Shown: one piece after another, positions 54,450-63,753 of the stretch
How the letters are laid out: each line of letters starts with the position of its first letter
How positions within the stretch are numbered: the first letter of the stretch is position 1
Origin: Lewinellaceae bacterium
Lineage (GTDB): Bacteria; Bacteroidota; Bacteroidia; Chitinophagales; Saprospiraceae
Direction: 5' to 3'
NCBI GenBank assembly: GCA_020636155.1
Contig: JACJYM010000002.1
Location: forward strand, 1 to 64,000
DNA length: 64,000 nucleotides
The notes under the pieces: model-generated
What the model was told of the DNA's origin: nothing
Databases searched by the model: none
What the model saw: the letters and a program-made list of their open reading frames with translations, nothing else
Translations under genes and position numbers: made by a program

Positions 54450-56981
54450 TTATTTGCCTTTCTCAAGAATTGTTTGAATAGCATTACAAAATGGTATGGA
54501 TATGAGTTCATGTCCACGGGCATTTGGGTGGTTGTCTCCGGAGGCGATTCGGAGGTTTTCAGTATCATAGCCATCGTACCAACCCGCTAAATTATAACAT
54601 TCAAGACCTGCCTTCTGAGCCCACATAACTGCATCTTCATAAGGAGGATTGACCCTGGATTCTAGTACACTAGGAATATTCATCCAGATTGGTTTTATGT
54701 CATGGTCTCGACACATTTTTACAATTTGCTGATATTCATTTTCGAATATCATTTGTTTATAGTCGCGAAGTTTCTGCCGAATTTCTTGTGGTTGGCTCTG
54801 TTCCGTTATTTTTAGCTGTGTCAGTAAGCGATAGAGCCAGGGATTGTCACGATTTATGATGTCCATTTGAGGGGCAAGTTGAGCAATGGTTTTTACAATC
54901 GAATTCCACTCTAATTCATGATTGAAAACGACGATATAATCTGGTTTAAACTTGAGAATCTCGTGTTCTATGGTGTACGGAAACTGTATTAAATTTCGAC
55001 CACCGACAGAAAAATTGAGAATTTCATAATTCTCATTTCCTGAGTTATTTGAATTTAATTTTTCTTCACACAAATACTCGAATACTTGCTCATTCGTCAC
55101 ACCACTACCCATTTCTAACGAGGCGCCAACAAGTGCAATTCTTACCGTGTTTTCCGATTTTTCTAATAGGTAAGCTTTATCTCTCATTCCCCAGCTATTA
55201 GTCCTGAAATCGGAACCTTTAAAATTTATTTCTGAAAGTGGCTTCAACTTTTTGAATTCGATGTTACCGGCATCTTCTACTATTCTAGAATGGTAGAAAA
55301 GTACCCATTCATCATCCTTTTGTTTGCCTGAGACTTCTCTTTTTTGATCCATAAACTCATCGATTTCCTCAATTTTTTGCAAGAGATTAGCATTGCTTTC
55401 TCCGTCTAGAATATTTTCATAATATCCGTCGAATTTTCTATCCTCATCATTTTGATTAGGTTGTAATCTAAGGATTTTATTGAGAGAAAAGTGGAGATTT
55501 GATTCGCTATAATGCTGCGTCCATTGTAAGCTAAGTACACTAAAAATAATGACCATTGCGAGATTAAAATATTTTTCCCAAACCGGAAAATGACGTAAGT
55601 CCTTCGCATATTTGTCAATATCAAATTTCCAAATGAGAGTGTACAATATGACAAAACCTCCGATTATTATTCCAGCCAATGTGAGATAGGACGATATGCT
55701 TCCTTGAAGACCATAACTCATGAATTGAATCCAGCCACTCACCGTCGGACTCTGCCAAAAGGTCCACATAATACTAATGGTCAAAAAAGTAAGACAAATT
55801 TTTAGTGTCCTTACAATGGGGGTACGGCTCTTGTTATTTTTAGTTTTTGTATTTCTTAACTGTAGATAGGTCGTGATCGTAACCAAAGCACCAAATATCA
55901 TCCAAAAAATGAAATCTGTCCACTTAAAAGTCCATGTTCCGGTTATCCAGAATAATTGATAATTATGTAAAACCCAGTTGATAATAAAGATAAAAATAGT
56001 AGTAATCATCGTGGCTCTGACCATTCCTATTTTTCTGATTTTAAAAAATACCGGATAATAGAATACTTTGACGATAAAATCTTTCCAGTAAATATTCAAT
56101 CTCCTCCAGTAATCATCGAATCCACTTGCGAGGTAAAAATTGTAGAAAATATCGGGCAAGTTAAATCCAAATAGACAAAGCACTCCCACCGCAAAATGCA
56201 AAATCCCGGAAAGCCTTAAAGTGGTGAGATAAGTGAAGAAAATAAATTGACTCAATGATAATACATTGTCAACATCTCCAATCGAGGGGATAAAGTAACT
56301 GTAAAAAATTCGATAAAATAATATTTGAATTAAACCTCGTAAAATCAAATTGGCACCTCTATTGTAGGCGAGTAAAGTATGTCCACTTTTAGCACCATTT
56401 ACGAAATTTTTATAATCGACAATGGGAAAAAAAGGCATCACCAAATTGGGAAACATGAAGAAATACGAAAATTGCATACTTCGATTCTCCTCGTTTTTTT
56501 CATGATTTAAAGTATAGATATATATCAGTATTCTGAACATAAATATACCTGCGAGTACCGTGATGACCTTATCAGGAATCACAGAAGGAATGACATGACT
56601 TCTGGATAATGCTAGAAAAACACCTATGATTGTTAATAGGGTAATTTTTATCCAATAATTAATCCGTAAGCTACCTATAAATCCTATAAAAATTATACCA
56701 ACAAGTACAATGAGAGCATCCTTTGGTGAGAAAAAAATGACCAAAGCAGTGAGCCCAGCCATAATGAATGCCAAAATTTTATATTTAGAAGGTAGTAAAA
56801 ATTGGACAACAAATGCACCAATAGCTATGATTAATATTTTTTTGAATTCAAAGAATTCTTCAATATGATATAATTCTACAATGTATAAAGCACAAGCAAC
56901 TAACAATGTGCAAAATATTGACGACATAATATTTCGAAGCGACATTTTATCGTTGCTTTCCTTTGTACTATCTGAGAGCAT
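54450..56981 (-). CDS. MBOAT acyltransferase fused to an SGNH hydrolase-like domain, copy 1
   Basis: The 843-residue protein has the same layout as its neighbour: FDDYWRRLNIYWKDF, His339 (NWVLHNYQLFW), Ser621 (LVGASLEMGSG) and Asp816-His818 (DNHPNARGH). The two differ widely in sequence, so the duplication is old and the acceptor or donor may differ. It begins the 15.9-kb minus-strand operon, facing the plus-strand sulfotransferase operon across 103 bp. Confidence 0.82.
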   Translation of the reverse strand: MLSDSTKESNDKMSLRNIMSSIFCTLLVACALYIVELYHIEEFFEFKKILIIAIGAFVVQFLLPSKYKILAFIMAGLTALVIFFSPKDALIVLVGIIFIGFIGSLRINYWIKITLLTIIGVFLALSRSHVIPSVIPDKVITVLAGIFMFRILIYIYTLNHEKNEENRSMQFSYFFMFPNLVMPFFPIVDYKNFVNGAKSGHTLLAYNRGANLILRGLIQILFYRIFYSYFIPSIGDVDNVLSLSQFIFFTYLTTLRLSGILHFAVGVLCLFGFNLPDIFYNFYLASGFDDYWRRLNIYWKDFIVKVFYYPVFFKIRKIGMVRATMITTIFIFIINWVLHNYQLFWITGTWTFKWTDFIFWMIFGALVTITTYLQLRNTKTKNNKSRTPIVRTLKICLTFLTISIMWTFWQSPTVSGWIQFMSYGLQGSISSYLTLAGIIIGGFVILYTLIWKFDIDKYAKDLRHFPVWEKYFNLAMVIIFSVLSLQWTQHYSESNLHFSLNKILRLQPNQNDEDRKFDGYYENILDGESNANLLQKIEEIDEFMDQKREVSGKQKDDEWVLFYHSRIVEDAGNIEFKKLKPLSEINFKGSDFRTNSWGMRDKAYLLEKSENTVRIALVGASLEMGSGVTNEQVFEYLCEEKLNSNNSGNENYEILNFSVGGRNLIQFPYTIEHEILKFKPDYIVVFNHELEWNSIVKTIAQLAPQMDIINRDNPWLYRLLTQLKITEQSQPQEIRQKLRDYKQMIFENEYQQIVKMCRDHDIKPIWMNIPSVLESRVNPPYEDAVMWAQKAGLECYNLAGWYDGYDTENLRIASGDNHPNARGHELISIPFCNAIQTILEKGK

Positions 56982-57052
56982 TGTTTAGCGAATTAAAATT
57001 TTAAAGTTTTCTTTAAGAAGTAGCAAATTAAGTGATTTTCATGCGAAAATAA

Positions 57053-57060
57053 TACTTTTG
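57053..57060 (+). promoter_or_regulatory. -7 element of the sulfotransferase-halogenase operon
   Basis: TACTTTTG matches the Bacteroidetes -7 consensus and lies 25 nt upstream of the ATG at 57085. The 103-bp divergent gap should also hold the minus-strand operon promoter, where only a one-mismatch copy (TTAATTTG) is seen. Confidence 0.5.
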
Positions 57061-57084
57061 CAGACGTAAGAATAGCATTAATTC

Positions 57085-57753
57085 ATGGTGTGGCTAGTTT
57101 CATTTCCAAGATCGGGAAATACTTTTTTGAGAAACATTTTGGCTGATGTTTTCAATGTGCCTTCTAGCGAATACCACTTGAATAGGAATCGTTCCATTGC
57201 AGAAAATTGGGATTCTTTCCCTGTGGTAAAAACTCATTTGACACCGGATCTGCTGAGTCCTCTCAAGGATGAAGACAAAGTCATTTATCTGATAAGAGAT
57301 GGAAGAGACGCATGTGTGTCTTTGGCTCATCATAGGGTTGATATCAAAAAGAGAAGTAAATCCTTCTTGATGGCTTTGGTTTCGGTTGTTTTGGGTGTTG
57401 GAAATCAATTCAAAGGGGGATGGTCGGGTCATGTGAATGCTTGGAAAGACAGAGCAGATATTGCCATCAGATTTGAGGATTTGATTGTAAATCCTGGGAA
57501 AGAAATGGATAAGTTGAAACTACTCCTCAATTTAGGTGAGGCAATTGGGGATTTTCCTACGATACAATCTCAAAGGGTGTCTTCTAGCTATGCAGTAAAT
57601 AGAAAAGAGCCTCAAAACCTAACTTTAGGGGATCGTGAAAAATTTTTCAGGAAAGGGAAAATGGGTTCGTATCGGGAAGAAATGCCATTTTGGGTAAAAA
57701 TCCTATTTCAATTCAAACATGGAAAAACATTAAAAAATTTTGGATATAAATAG
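57085..57753 (+). CDS. Sulfotransferase domain protein, copy 1
   Basis: The 222-residue protein begins with the 5'-phosphosulfate loop SFPRSGNTF (residues 6-14), followed by the 3'-phosphate motif IRDGRDACVSLAHH and a later IAIRFEDLI segment. It belongs to the cytosolic-type sulfotransferase family that moves sulfate from PAPS to a hydroxyl or amine. It is a tandem paralogue of the next gene, 5 bp away, and starts an operon with a halogenase and a glycosyltransferase. Confidence 0.88.
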   Translation: MVWLVSFPRSGNTFLRNILADVFNVPSSEYHLNRNRSIAENWDSFPVVKTHLTPDLLSPLKDEDKVIYLIRDGRDACVSLAHHRVDIKKRSKSFLMALVSVVLGVGNQFKGGWSGHVNAWKDRADIAIRFEDLIVNPGKEMDKLKLLLNLGEAIGDFPTIQSQRVSSSYAVNRKEPQNLTLGDREKFFRKGKMGSYREEMPFWVKILFQFKHGKTLKNFGYK

Positions 57754-57758
57754 CATAT

Positions 57759-58436
57759 ATGATTTGGTTAGCTTCTTTTCCTAGATCGGGCAATACATTT
57801 TTTAGGAATGTGCTTTACGAAGTGTATGGTATCGAGTCTAGTGAGTATCATTGGGAAAAAAATCAGGAATTAAAAGACAATTTTGATCAATATGATGTTG
57901 TGAAAACTCACCTATTGCCAGAACAATTGCCTATTGAAATTCAGAATAAACCATCCGTCTATTTAGTAAGAGATGGAAGAGATGCCATCGTTTCTATTGC
58001 CCATCATAGAAAAAACATTGTTGCACCAGGATCCAATTATTACATGAATTTGTTGGAAGCAATATTGGCTCGCGAGGGAAGTTTTTTTGGAGGATGGTCA
58101 GAAAATGTAATGCAATGGTCAAAAAAAGCGGACGTTATCATCAGATTTGAAGACTTGATTAAAGATCCGATCAGAGAGATTGAAAAACTGCGAAAAATTG
58201 TAAATTTGCCAAAGCCTAATATTGAAAAATTACCGACCTTTGAATCACAAAAATTTGGAAACCCTAGGTATGGAAGTCGAAAAAATGGGGGGTTATCTAC
58301 GGAAGAGCAAAAAAATCACGCAGGTCGATTTTTTAGAAAAGGGAAAATAGGGGTTTATAAAAAAGAAATGCCTGTATTATTTAGATTGCTTTTTTGGGCT
58401 AAAAATAGAAAAGCAATGAAACTCATGAGATATTAA
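57759..58436 (+). CDS. Sulfotransferase domain protein, copy 2
   Basis: The 225-residue protein repeats the layout of its neighbour: SFPRSGNTF at 6-14, VRDGRDAIVSIAHH and VIIRFEDLIKDP, and shares the C-terminal GRFFRKGKIGVYKKEMPVLF. The paralogues are similar enough to suggest related acceptors. No PAPS synthesis gene is in the window. The halogenase gene begins 8 bp downstream. Confidence 0.88.
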   Translation: MIWLASFPRSGNTFFRNVLYEVYGIESSEYHWEKNQELKDNFDQYDVVKTHLLPEQLPIEIQNKPSVYLVRDGRDAIVSIAHHRKNIVAPGSNYYMNLLEAILAREGSFFGGWSENVMQWSKKADVIIRFEDLIKDPIREIEKLRKIVNLPKPNIEKLPTFESQKFGNPRYGSRKNGGLSTEEQKNHAGRFFRKGKIGVYKKEMPVLFRLLFWAKNRKAMKLMRY

Positions 58437-58444
58437 AAACACGT

Positions 58445-59761
58445 ATGATGAAGAGAATACAAAATGAATGTGAAGTCTTAGTGATTGGTGGAGGTCCGGG
58501 TGGGGCGATGGCTTGCTCTAATCTAGTGCAAAATGGTATTGAAGCAGTCTTATTTGAAAAGGAAAAAACTCCTTTGTTGAAAGTGGGTGAAAATGTCATC
58601 CCTCATTTCTGGAAATTCGCAGAGTTGATGAAGGTCAAAGAAAAAGTAGAAAAAGAGGGCTTCGTTTTTAAGGCAGGAGGTTCCTCATGTTGGAATGGAA
58701 AATTCAGAAAAATGAAATTCTCTGATTTTAACTATAGCACCTTAGGCATGCATGTAGAGCGAGATAAGTTTGATAAATTGTTGCTGGATCATGTCGAAAC
58801 ACAAGGTGCTAAAATCTTTTATGAGGTTAAAGCACTGAAAGTGATAAATGATAAGGGCGGTGTAGAGGTTGAATATCACGATTTAGCAAATGATGAAAAG
58901 GGTACCATTAAGTGTAAATATCTCATTGATGCCAGTGGGCAAAGTTCTTTAGTGGGTCTTCAGGAAAATTTGAGACAATACGATGAGGCCTTTAGATTTA
59001 ATGCCTATTGGGGTTATTATAAAGGAGGCTACTATTTAGATGCGAATGCCAATTTTGTCGAATTCGGCAACCAATTAAAAATAAAACCGATGACCATACA
59101 ATCTAATGTCGGAGAGTGGGGTTGGGTATGGCACATCATCCAAAGAGAATTTACGAGTCTCGGCATTATAGTCCCTAAATCGAAGAGAGGAGAGTATCAG
59201 AGTTTTGGCGATAATAATGTAAAAAGATTCGAAAGTGCAATTCGAAAAGCACCCATAATTAAGGAATTATTGACGGGTTCTGAACTCATAGAAGACATGG
59301 GTATAAAATCTATTATTGATTATTCTTACCAGCCCAAAAAGTTTATTGTAGGAAATTGTTATATGGTGGGGGATGCAGCGGCGTTTGTTGATCCAATAAA
59401 CTCAGCAGGTATTCTGATGGCACTATTTTCAGCATACTCGGCTACGTGGGCAATCATTAGAAGTTTTAAATTTCCAAATAGGGCTGAAGAATACAAAACG
59501 TATTATGAAACTCAAATGCAAGATAGAGTCGAATTTTTCAAATTGTTGGCCTACCCAAGCGAATATATTACAGATGAAATGATCGAGAGGAACAGGAATA
59601 TTGTAAGGCAAATGGGTAGTTCGGAGAATCAGTTGGCATTTACGCAATGTACTTTAACAAATAGGAGTAAAAATTTAAATGAATTAATAGGAGATCACAT
59701 CCCTCCAATCCTTGAAGATCTTTCGCTAGAAGAAGTCCTGAGGGCTGCTCCCCAACGATAG
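58445..59761 (+). CDS. Flavin-dependent halogenase, PltA-like
   Basis: The 438-residue FAD protein has GGGPGG (15-20), the substrate-side motif VGENVIP (47-53, compare GES-L-P of PltA), the tryptophan motif WVWHII (227-232, WxWxIP with Pro replaced by Ile) and FVDPINSAG (314-322), matching the F-x-x-P-x-x-S-x-G motif of flavin halogenases, after VGDAA. PltA chlorinates pyrrolyl-S-carrier, and a carrier protein with pyrrole-type enzymes is encoded just across the divergent promoter. It needs a flavin reductase, which is not seen here. A non-halogenating monooxygenase or reductase of the same superfamily remains possible. Confidence 0.78.
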   Translation: MMKRIQNECEVLVIGGGPGGAMACSNLVQNGIEAVLFEKEKTPLLKVGENVIPHFWKFAELMKVKEKVEKEGFVFKAGGSSCWNGKFRKMKFSDFNYSTLGMHVERDKFDKLLLDHVETQGAKIFYEVKALKVINDKGGVEVEYHDLANDEKGTIKCKYLIDASGQSSLVGLQENLRQYDEAFRFNAYWGYYKGGYYLDANANFVEFGNQLKIKPMTIQSNVGEWGWVWHIIQREFTSLGIIVPKSKRGEYQSFGDNNVKRFESAIRKAPIIKELLTGSELIEDMGIKSIIDYSYQPKKFIVGNCYMVGDAAAFVDPINSAGILMALFSAYSATWAIIRSFKFPNRAEEYKTYYETQMQDRVEFFKLLAYPSEYITDEMIERNRNIVRQMGSSENQLAFTQCTLTNRSKNLNELIGDHIPPILEDLSLEEVLRAAPQR

Positions 59762-59768
59762 GAAGCCA

Positions 59769-60866
59769 ATGAAAATTGCGATTATTGCCGATCCTTTAGA
59801 CAACCAAAACGCCGGAGTTCATATCTATACTAAGGCCGTTGTTGAGGAATTGGCTCGCGACAATCGTGGTCACGAAATCCTGCTTATTCGTCAGAAGAAG
59901 GATGGTAATTGGCCGGAATTAGAGCAAATTGTCATTCCATCGTATCGGTTTCCTGGCTTTGCAAGCTTGAGACTTTTCGTTTTGGTTCCATTTATGTTGC
60001 GTAAAGCCAAAGCAGATATTGTATTAGAACCTGCACATTTTGGCCCCTTTAATCTCCCGAAATCGGTAATACGAGCCACGTTTATCCACGACCTTACACC
60101 CATAAAATTTCCAAAGTATCACCGTTGGCATAGCCAATTTTTGCAAAAATTGTTTTTAGGACGAATACTAAAGAAGTCAAAAAAAATTATTACCAATTCA
60201 AGGAATACCTCCAGAGATTTAGAATTTTATTACCCGATTACCATTGGAAAAAACAAACCCATTCCTTTGGCTGTTGATTCGATTTTTAAGCCAGATCATA
60301 ATTCAATATTGCCTAAAGCCCTCCTTTTTGAAACCCCTTATTTTATTAATCTTGGCACCATCGAGCCACGCAAAAACATTGTAAGATTACTGGCTGCCTA
60401 TGAGAAATTTAGAGATGTTTCTGACAAAAAGTGTTTGTTAGTTATCGTTGGCGGCGAAGGTTGGAAGACCGGAGAGATAATGTCGAGTATAAAAAGCCAT
60501 AAATACCATAGCGATATTATCAGACCCGGATTCATCCCTACAGACATGCTTCCACAATTAATGAAAAATTCAGTTTGTTTGATTTATCCTTCGTTATATG
60601 AAGGGTTTGGGCTTCCAATATTGGAGGCTTTTAGTGTTGGATGCCCGGTAATTTGTAGTAAATCTTCCAGTATGCCTGAAGTGGGTGGTGAGGCTGCCTT
60701 CTATTTTGACCCAAATCAGACTGAGGAATTGGTGGATAGAATGCTTGAAATGGCAAACTTCGACAAAAAATCTAGAGATATCATTGTGCAAAAATCACTT
60801 CACCAAGCATCACAGTTTTCGTGGAAAAAACACGTCGATGATTTAATCAAGTACTTGGTTTCGTAG
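59769..60866 (+). CDS. GT4-family glycosyltransferase
   Basis: The 365-residue GT-B enzyme starts KIAIIADPLDNQNAGVHIYT and has the donor-site motifs NLGTIEPRKNIVRLLAAYEK and YEGFGLPILEAFSVGCPVI with the conserved acidic residue. The WbdA/WbdB-like pattern suits a mannosyl-type transfer, but donor and acceptor are not certain. It is the last gene of the plus-strand operon (7-bp gap after the halogenase). Confidence 0.9.
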   Translation: MKIAIIADPLDNQNAGVHIYTKAVVEELARDNRGHEILLIRQKKDGNWPELEQIVIPSYRFPGFASLRLFVLVPFMLRKAKADIVLEPAHFGPFNLPKSVIRATFIHDLTPIKFPKYHRWHSQFLQKLFLGRILKKSKKIITNSRNTSRDLEFYYPITIGKNKPIPLAVDSIFKPDHNSILPKALLFETPYFINLGTIEPRKNIVRLLAAYEKFRDVSDKKCLLVIVGGEGWKTGEIMSSIKSHKYHSDIIRPGFIPTDMLPQLMKNSVCLIYPSLYEGFGLPILEAFSVGCPVICSKSSSMPEVGGEAAFYFDPNQTEELVDRMLEMANFDKKSRDIIVQKSLHQASQFSWKKHVDDLIKYLVS

Positions 60867-60885
60867 AAACAATTTATTCAAATCT

Positions 60886-60902
60886 AAACTTTTGTAGAGT
60901 TT
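60886..60902 (+). terminator. Weak terminator after the plus-strand glycan operon
   Basis: A 5-bp stem (AAACT with AGTTT) closes a 7-nt loop and is followed by TTAATTTTTT. The short stem makes this tentative. Confidence 0.3.
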
Positions 60903-60980
60903 TTAATTTTTTAATAAAATTTAACTAAACGTCACGTTTACAATCCTTTATGTCTTCGTATAAATATTAATATTATTTAT

Positions 60981-60988
60981 TATTTTTG
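60981..60988 (+). promoter_or_regulatory. parC: -7 element for the topoisomerase IV genes
   Basis: TATTTTTG fits the Bacteroidetes consensus. It lies upstream of the ATG at 61052 and overlaps the TTG at 60986, which argues that translation begins at 61052. Confidence 0.5.
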
Positions 60989-61051
60989 CAAGTCGAGCCT
61001 TGGGCTATGTTCTCAAGGCGATTTGAAAGTTTATTCAATTCAAATACCAAA

Positions 61052-63724
61052 ATGTCAAAGGAAATAAATATCGATATTGATAACCTCGGTGAGGACATTA
61101 CCACCCTAAAGGGGATGTATAAGGAGTATTTTCTCGACTATGCTTCTTATGTTATTCTCGAAAGAGCCGTGCCACACATCAATGATGGGCTGAAACCTGT
61201 TCAGCGCCGTATCCTCCATGCCATGAAAGAAATGGACGATGGTCGATACCATAAGGTGGCCAATATCATTGGTCAGACTATGCAGTACCACCCTCATGGT
61301 GATGCCGCCATCGGTGATGCCTTGGTGAATTTAGGTCAAAAAGATTTGATGATTGATCCACAAGGAAACTGGGGCGATACACGTACGGGTGACGGAGCCG
61401 CTGCCCCTCGTTATATTGAGGCAAGGTTGACGAAATTTGCCCTAGAAGTCGCATTTAATAGTCAGACCACGGAATGGCAGTTGAGTTATGATGGTAGGAA
61501 AAACGAACCCGTCACACTGCCTATGAAATTCCCTTTGGTACTGGCGCAGGGGGTAGAAGGAATTGCTGTCGGATTGTCGACAAAGATTCTTCCACACAAT
61601 TTTATTGAAATCATCAAGGCCTCTATTAAAATTTTGGAAGGCAAAAAGTCTAAAATATATCCGGATTTTGAGACTGGTGGTTTCATCGATGTCAGTGAAT
61701 ACAACGATGGTAAACGGGGTGGAAAAGTTAAAGTTCGTGCCAAAATAGAGCAAGTAGATAAGAATAACCTCGCGATCACACAATTGCCTTTTGGAGTCAC
61801 CACCAATACATTGATAGATTCCATACTTAAGGCAAACGACAAAGGCCAGATAAAAATCAAAAAGGTGGTAGACAATACGGCTAAGGAGGTCGAAATAGCC
61901 ATAGAATTGCAATCTGGTGTTTCGCCGGATTTAACCATTGATGCCTTGTATGCTTTTACCAATTGTGAAGTCTCAATATCTCCTAATGCTTGTATCATCG
62001 TCGATAACAAACCTCTATTTTTAGGCGTTACCGACATCCTAGAATTATCGACCTTCCAGACCAAAGAATTGCTTCGACTTGAGCTAGAGATTAAAAAATC
62101 TGAACTCGAAGAAAAGTGGCACCTCGCTAGCCTTGAAAAGATTTTTATTGAAAATAGAATCTATCGCGACATTGAAGAAGCTGAAACATGGGAAGCCGTC
62201 ATTGAAACCATAGACATTGGCCTTAAAAAATTTGTGGCCACCCCTTCTGACCCGCTAAAAAATGGAGATGGTCGTATAATGCTGATGCGAGATATCACCC
62301 ATGATGACATCGTCAAGCTCACCGAAATAAAAATTAAGAGAATTTCAAAATATAACTCTTTCAAAGCTGATGAATACATTCAAAAACTTGAAGGAGAACT
62401 CGATCAGGTCAAGCACGACTTGGCTCATTTGACGGAATTTGCCATCGCTTATTTTCAAAATCTTCTCGACAAATATGGTAAAGGAAAAGAACGAAAGACC
62501 GAGATCATTTCAATGGAAAGCATCGAGGTTCAACAGGTGGTCGCAAACAATGCCAAGCTATATGTTGACCGGGCAGAAGGATTTGTAGGAAGTGGCATGA
62601 AAAAAGACGAATTCGTGTGTGATTGTTCTGATATTGATGACGTCATTGCCTTTACAAAGGAAGGAATTTTCAAAGTGGTCAGAATTGCAGATAAGGTATT
62701 CATAGGTAAGAATATCATCCACGTCGATGTTTGGAAAAAAGGAGATGAGAGAACTACATATAATTATGTCTATCTTGATGGAAAGACTGGCCGTGCAATG
62801 GCCAAGAGGTTTAATGTCACTGCCATTACTCGGGACAAAGATTATGATCTGACTATGGGGTCGAAGGGTTCAAAAGTCCTGTACTTTTCAGCCCAGCCTA
62901 ATGGGGAGTCAGAGATTCTCAATGTGCAGTTATCGCCTGGATGCAATGCTAAGAAAAAAGTGTTTGACTTTGATTTTGGCGAATTGACCATTAAGGGAAG
63001 AGGCTCACAAGGTAATATCATGACTAAATATCCCGTAAGGAAAATCACGCAAACTGAAGTGGGTAAATCCTCATTGGGAGCTATAAAAGTATGGATGGAT
63101 GAGGTGAGTGGACGGCTAAATACAGACGAAAGAGGCAAATATCTGGGTGGATTTGATACTGGAACGCAAATCATAGCCATTTATAAAGACGGAAGCTACG
63201 AATTGAACGAGCTGGATTTGAATAAAAAATATGACACAGGTTCACTCGTTCATATTGGAAAATATAGTGCAGGGGATAGCATCAATGTGTTATATTATGA
63301 AGGTGACAAAGGTTGGACGATGGCGAAAAGATTCGTGATAGAAACGAATACTTTGGATCAAAAATTCAACTTTATAGGAGAAGCCTTTGGGTCAAAACTT
63401 TACTTTGTAAATGTAGGAAAATATGCCTTGGTAAAATATTTTTATCGCGATGGTAAAAACACCGTGAGTGACGACATTGACCTTATTGATTTTATCGATG
63501 TCAAAGGTTGGAAAGCCATGGGAAACAAAGTGGGAGAATTTAAAATTACCAAAACAGAACTCATTGCTGACACCTCTGAAGTGCAAGAAGTAGAAAATAC
63601 AGACACCCGAGAAGAGAAAGAAGAAGATCATTTTGTCCAAGGCGAATTATTCGATGAGGTTGATAAGCCGACTGAAAAAGGTGACAAAATGAAACCGGGA
63701 GATACCATAGATTTTGAAATTTAG
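61052..63724 (+). CDS. parC: DNA topoisomerase IV subunit A
   Basis: From ATG 61052 the protein has 890 residues. The breakage-reunion domain shows YASYVILERAVPHINDGLKP, HPHGDAAIGDALVNLGQ (the quinolone-resistance region) and the catalytic Tyr121 in APRYIEARLTKF. The later parts are the coiled-coil tower and a C-terminal beta-pinwheel with an acidic tail (EVENTDTREEKEEDH). It decatenates daughter chromosomes with the B subunit, whose gene begins 29 bp after the stop. A gyrase A identity is less likely because the clear GyrA box is not seen. Confidence 0.9.
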   Translation: MSKEINIDIDNLGEDITTLKGMYKEYFLDYASYVILERAVPHINDGLKPVQRRILHAMKEMDDGRYHKVANIIGQTMQYHPHGDAAIGDALVNLGQKDLMIDPQGNWGDTRTGDGAAAPRYIEARLTKFALEVAFNSQTTEWQLSYDGRKNEPVTLPMKFPLVLAQGVEGIAVGLSTKILPHNFIEIIKASIKILEGKKSKIYPDFETGGFIDVSEYNDGKRGGKVKVRAKIEQVDKNNLAITQLPFGVTTNTLIDSILKANDKGQIKIKKVVDNTAKEVEIAIELQSGVSPDLTIDALYAFTNCEVSISPNACIIVDNKPLFLGVTDILELSTFQTKELLRLELEIKKSELEEKWHLASLEKIFIENRIYRDIEEAETWEAVIETIDIGLKKFVATPSDPLKNGDGRIMLMRDITHDDIVKLTEIKIKRISKYNSFKADEYIQKLEGELDQVKHDLAHLTEFAIAYFQNLLDKYGKGKERKTEIISMESIEVQQVVANNAKLYVDRAEGFVGSGMKKDEFVCDCSDIDDVIAFTKEGIFKVVRIADKVFIGKNIIHVDVWKKGDERTTYNYVYLDGKTGRAMAKRFNVTAITRDKDYDLTMGSKGSKVLYFSAQPNGESEILNVQLSPGCNAKKKVFDFDFGELTIKGRGSQGNIMTKYPVRKITQTEVGKSSLGAIKVWMDEVSGRLNTDERGKYLGGFDTGTQIIAIYKDGSYELNELDLNKKYDTGSLVHIGKYSAGDSINVLYYEGDKGWTMAKRFVIETNTLDQKFNFIGEAFGSKLYFVNVGKYALVKYFYRDGKNTVSDDIDLIDFIDVKGWKAMGNKVGEFKITKTELIADTSEVQEVENTDTREEKEEDHFVQGELFDEVDKPTEKGDKMKPGDTIDFEI

Positions 63725-63753
63725 AAAACCGTATTATTGATTTAAGAGAAAAA

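Noticed and set aside
60986..61051. TTG start of the topoisomerase A gene
   Set aside because: It overlaps the likely -7 element, and the ATG at 61052 fits the usual family start.
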